Below are positions 4,461-6,274 of a DNA stretch of 6,274 nt, piece after piece. Location of the stretch: contig JAEWSL010000045.1 in NCBI GenBank assembly GCA_023398295.1, forward strand, positions 1-6,274. Reading direction: 5' to 3'. Within the stretch, counting starts at the first letter, position 1. Every line of letters begins with the position of its first letter. Made by a program: the position numbers and the translations under genes. The notes beneath the pieces were generated by a model that was given only the letters and a program-made list of their open reading frames with translations, did no database searches and was not told the DNA's origin. Origin of the DNA: Elusimicrobiota bacterium (GTDB taxonomy: Bacteria; Elusimicrobiota; Elusimicrobia; Elusimicrobiales; Elusimicrobiaceae).

Positions 4461-5338
4461 TGGGACATAAAATACATCCCAAAGGGCTTAGGCTTGGCTA
4501 CACCCAGGATTGGCAGAGCAGATGGTTTGCCCCTAACAATATGCCCGCTTTATTAATGGAAGACTTTCAGATAAGGCAGCTTATTGAAAGCAAATTTCTT
4601 CTTGCCGCGGTCAGCGCGGTGGGAATTGAAAGGGCGGGATCTTTCCTGAGAGTCAATATTCATACGGCAAGGCCCGGTGTGGTAATAGGCAAGAAAGGGG
4701 CCGATATTGAATCTTTGAGAAAAGAACTTGAAGCCTTAACAGGAAACAAGACTTTCGTCAACGTTATAGAAATAAAGAACCCCGAAACGGACGCAAAGCT
4801 TGTGGCTCAGTCAATAGCGTTTCAGATTGAGAAAAGGGCGCATTACGGCGCTGCGATGAAGAAAGCCATTGATAAAGCTTTGGCCGGCAAAGCGCTGGGC
4901 ATCAAGATTATGGTAAGCGGCAGGCTCGGCGGCGCGGAAATTGCCCGCACAGAGTGGAAAAGGGAAGGCAGGGTTCCCCTGCACACCCTTTGCGCCGATA
5001 TTGACTACGGTACTTACGAAGCCAACACCATAAGCGGCAAAATAGGCATAAAAGTATGGATTTTCAAGAAAACGCACTTTGCCAAGAGCCCCAAAGAGAT
5101 TTTGAACGAACTCAGAAAGCACAGAGATATGAACGTCCCCGCGCTTGAAGGTTCCAGCGAGGATGCTTTTCCCGCGGAGGGAGGAGTAAAAACCGAAGCT
5201 GCGCCAAAGGTCGCCAAGAAAGCGGTCGTAAAGGCCTCCGCTCCCGTCGTTAAAAAGAAAGCCCCCTTCAAAAAGCCAGAGGTTAAAACCCAGCCTCAGA
5301 GCGAAGCAAAAAAGGCTGATACGGCGGAAGGCAAATAA
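4460..5338 (+). CDS. rpsC: 30S ribosomal protein S3 with long C-terminal tail
   Basis: S3 lines the mRNA entry channel in the 30S head. The start at 4460 is supported by MGHKIHPKGLRLG, a normal S3 N-terminus, and GGGAGG (4445-4450) 9 nt upstream; an upstream in-frame TTG would add 17 residues unlike S3. Domains: N-terminal region, KH domain with the GXXG loop IGKKG (76-80), and C-terminal domain with GRLGGAEIARTEWKREGRVP (154-173). Length is 292 against 233 in E. coli; the excess after about residue 225 is a Lys/Ala/Pro-rich low-complexity tail. Gly130-Ala131 occupy the positions of E. coli R131-R132, residues implicated in mRNA helicase activity; Lys134 keeps K135. Cys178 replaces a usually conserved Arg in HTLRADIDY. 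Confidence 0.98.
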   Translation: MGHKIHPKGLRLGYTQDWQSRWFAPNNMPALLMEDFQIRQLIESKFLLAAVSAVGIERAGSFLRVNIHTARPGVVIGKKGADIESLRKELEALTGNKTFVNVIEIKNPETDAKLVAQSIAFQIEKRAHYGAAMKKAIDKALAGKALGIKIMVSGRLGGAEIARTEWKREGRVPLHTLCADIDYGTYEANTISGKIGIKVWIFKKTHFAKSPKEILNELRKHRDMNVPALEGSSEDAFPAEGGVKTEAAPKVAKKAVVKASAPVVKKKAPFKKPEVKTQPQSEAKKADTAEGK

Positions 5339-5356
5339 AAGAGGAGATGAATATTT

Positions 5357-5767
5357 ATGTTAATGCCTAAAAGAGTTAAATATCGCAAACCGCATTCAGC
5401 TCCGCGCATCAAAGGAAAAGCAAAGAGAGGGACGGAAGTTTCTTTCGGAGAATACGGGCTGAAAGCGCTTGAACCCAAATGGGTAACGGCAAGACAGATT
5501 GAAGCCGCGCGTATTACCCTATCCAGATTTATCAGAAAGAAAGGCAAGATGTGGACGCGCGTTTTCCCCGACAAAGCCATTACCAAACACCCTGCCGAAA
5601 CCAGAATGGGTAAAGGTAAAGGAGCGCCGGACCATTGGGTATGCGTGGTAAAGCCTGGCCGCATTTTGTTTGAGCTTGAAGGCACGGCTTTAGAAGAAAC
5701 TAAGCAGGCCTTCCGTCTTGCTTCAGACAAGTTGCCTATCAGAACTAAAATGGTTACAAGAAGGTAA
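5357..5767 (+). CDS. rplP: 50S ribosomal protein L16
   Basis: L16 (136 residues, same as E. coli) binds near the A-site tRNA elbow and is required late in 50S assembly. The start MLMPKRVKYRK matches the family MLxPKR pattern, and GAGGAG (5341-5346) lies 10 nt upstream, favouring 5357 over the ATG at 5363. Motifs are WVTARQIEAAR (42-52), KGKMWTRVFPDK (62-73) and RMGKGKGAPDHW (83-94). Arg83 is the equivalent of the E. coli arginine that RoxA hydroxylates; modification here is unknown. Thr67 sits where Ile or Val is usual. rpmC follows after 3 nt. Confidence 0.98.
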   Translation: MLMPKRVKYRKPHSAPRIKGKAKRGTEVSFGEYGLKALEPKWVTARQIEAARITLSRFIRKKGKMWTRVFPDKAITKHPAETRMGKGKGAPDHWVCVVKPGRILFELEGTALEETKQAFRLASDKLPIRTKMVTRR

Positions 5768-5770
5768 TTT

Positions 5771-5974
5771 ATGAAAGCGAAACAAAAAGAAGAATTAAAA
5801 AGAAAGAGCCTCGCTGAACTTAAAGAACAGCTTGCTAAGAAGAAAGAGAAGCAGTTTAATCTTCTCTTCAAACACAGCGCAACTCCGCTATCCAACCCGT
5901 TGGAAATTAGAGTTGTCAGACGCGAAATTGCCCTCCTTAACACTTTGATTAAGCAGAAAGGGCAGTCCAAATAA
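5771..5974 (+). CDS. rpmC: 50S ribosomal protein L29
   Basis: L29 (67 residues) is a small two-helix protein beside L23 at the tunnel exit. It has the expected charged first helix (KRKSLAELKEQLAKKKEKQF, 10-29) and the conserved second helix with NPLEIRVVRREIALLNTLI (42-60). AAGG (5761-5764), within the end of rplP, lies 6 nt before ATG, so translation is probably coupled to rplP. Size and order between L16 and S17 are standard. Confidence 0.97.
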   Translation: MKAKQKEELKRKSLAELKEQLAKKKEKQFNLLFKHSATPLSNPLEIRVVRREIALLNTLIKQKGQSK

Positions 5975-5987
5975 GAGGATTTAAGAT

Positions 5988-6257
5988 ATGGAAAATACAG
6001 AAACTCGCGCAAAAAGAAAAGTGCTTTCGGGCGTAATTATTTCCGATAAGATGAACAAAACCCGCACGGTGGAAGTTGCCACTGCAAAAAAGCACGTCTT
6101 TTACGGCAAAGTTATAAAGACTTCCAAATGCTATCACGCCCACGACGAAGGCAATGAAAGCAAAATTGGCGACAAGGTTGAAATTACTTCAACAAGGCCC
6201 TTGTCTAAGACGAAAAGGTGGCGCGTGTCCAAGATAGTTGAACACGCCGTAAACTAG
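5988..6257 (+). CDS. rpsQ: 30S ribosomal protein S17
   Basis: S17 (89 residues) is a primary 16S-binding OB-fold protein of the 30S body. It shows KVLSGVIISDKMNKTRTVEV (11-30) and the signature GDKVEITSTRPLSKTKRWRV (61-80); Ser68 replaces the more usual Glu, Gln or Lys of that signature. AGAGGA (5974-5979) lies 8 nt before ATG. Thirteen nucleotides separate its TAG stop from an ATG at the window end. Confidence 0.98.
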   Translation: MENTETRAKRKVLSGVIISDKMNKTRTVEVATAKKHVFYGKVIKTSKCYHAHDEGNESKIGDKVEITSTRPLSKTKRWRVSKIVEHAVN

Positions 6258-6270
6258 GCGCGGGGGGCAT

Positions 6271-6274
6271 ATGA
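6271..6274 (+). CDS. rplN: Probable start of rplN (L14), cut by the window end
   Basis: An ATG at 6271-6273 follows a G-rich stretch (GGGGGG at 6262-6267) only 3 nt upstream. In the conserved S10 operon order, rplN follows rpsQ. Only four bases are present, so the call rests on gene order, not on protein sequence. The short spacing makes the ribosome site unconvincing, and the true start could lie just beyond the window. Confidence 0.45.

Noticed and set aside
5347..5370. Tiny frame MNIYVNA overlapping the rplP start
   Set aside because: No ribosome site of its own; its ATG abuts the rplP ribosome site GAGGAG and its length is consistent with chance.
5296..6012. Long open frame of 238 codons on the minus strand opposite rplP-rpmC
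   Set aside because: It lies fully antisense to well-supported L16 and L29 genes, resembles no family I know, and is explained by the codon bias of the + strand genes.
1..6274. Mobile element, CRISPR array, defence or other novel multi-gene system
   Set aside because: All genes belong to the conserved tuf/S10 operon; no transposase, long repeats or direct-repeat/spacer pattern is visible.

Overview
The window is the 5' two-thirds of a bacterial S10 ribosomal-protein operon, entered through the last 70 codons of tuf (EF-Tu). Order, all on the + strand: tuf(3' end) - terminator - long leader - rpsJ (S10) - structured spacer - rplC (L3) - rplD (L4) - rplW (L23) - rplB (L2) - rpsS (S19) - rplV (L22) - rpsC (S3) - rplP (L16) - rpmC (L29) - rpsQ (S17) - probable rplN start at the last four bases. 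Every CDS is intact except tuf and the would-be rplN, which are cut by the window edges.

Organism: clearly bacterial. Good AGGAG-type ribosome binding sites precede most genes, and the proteins are bacterial in length and motif. The tuf-rpsJ linkage, moderate base composition, Lys/Ala-rich tails on several ribosomal proteins, and L2/L22 variants that resemble Bacteroidota forms (DHPMGGG, PxPQGR) without an overall Bacteroidota look are compatible with a deep Gram-negative lineage. Elusimicrobiota is my best guess, but it is weakly supported and is inference.

Layout: (1) 1-264, tuf tail and a strong intrinsic terminator that separates the str-type unit from the S10 unit. (2) 265-667, a non-coding stretch with two TATAAT-type promoters (P1 near 315-344, P2 near 389-418) and a leader of about 240-320 nt containing a long hairpin at 435-501. 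(3) 668-1015 rpsJ, followed by a 181-nt spacer that folds into up to four small hairpins, the first resembling a weak terminator or attenuator. (4) 1197-6257, ten tightly packed genes with gaps from -1 to 24 nt, including a TAATG stop-start overlap between rplV and rpsC.

Together the genes encode a 30S head/mRNA-entry group (S10, S19, S3), one 30S body protein (S17), peptidyl-transferase-centre proteins (L2, L3, L4, L16) and tunnel/exit proteins (L4, L22, L23, L29). L4 is the classical autoregulator of this operon in gammaproteobacteria, so the two structured non-coding regions are the natural place to look for regulation here. I see no mobile element, CRISPR array, defence system or new gene cluster. 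The interesting content is regulatory RNA candidates, codon-use contrast in tuf, and substitutions at functionally studied residues of S3, L22, L3 and S10.
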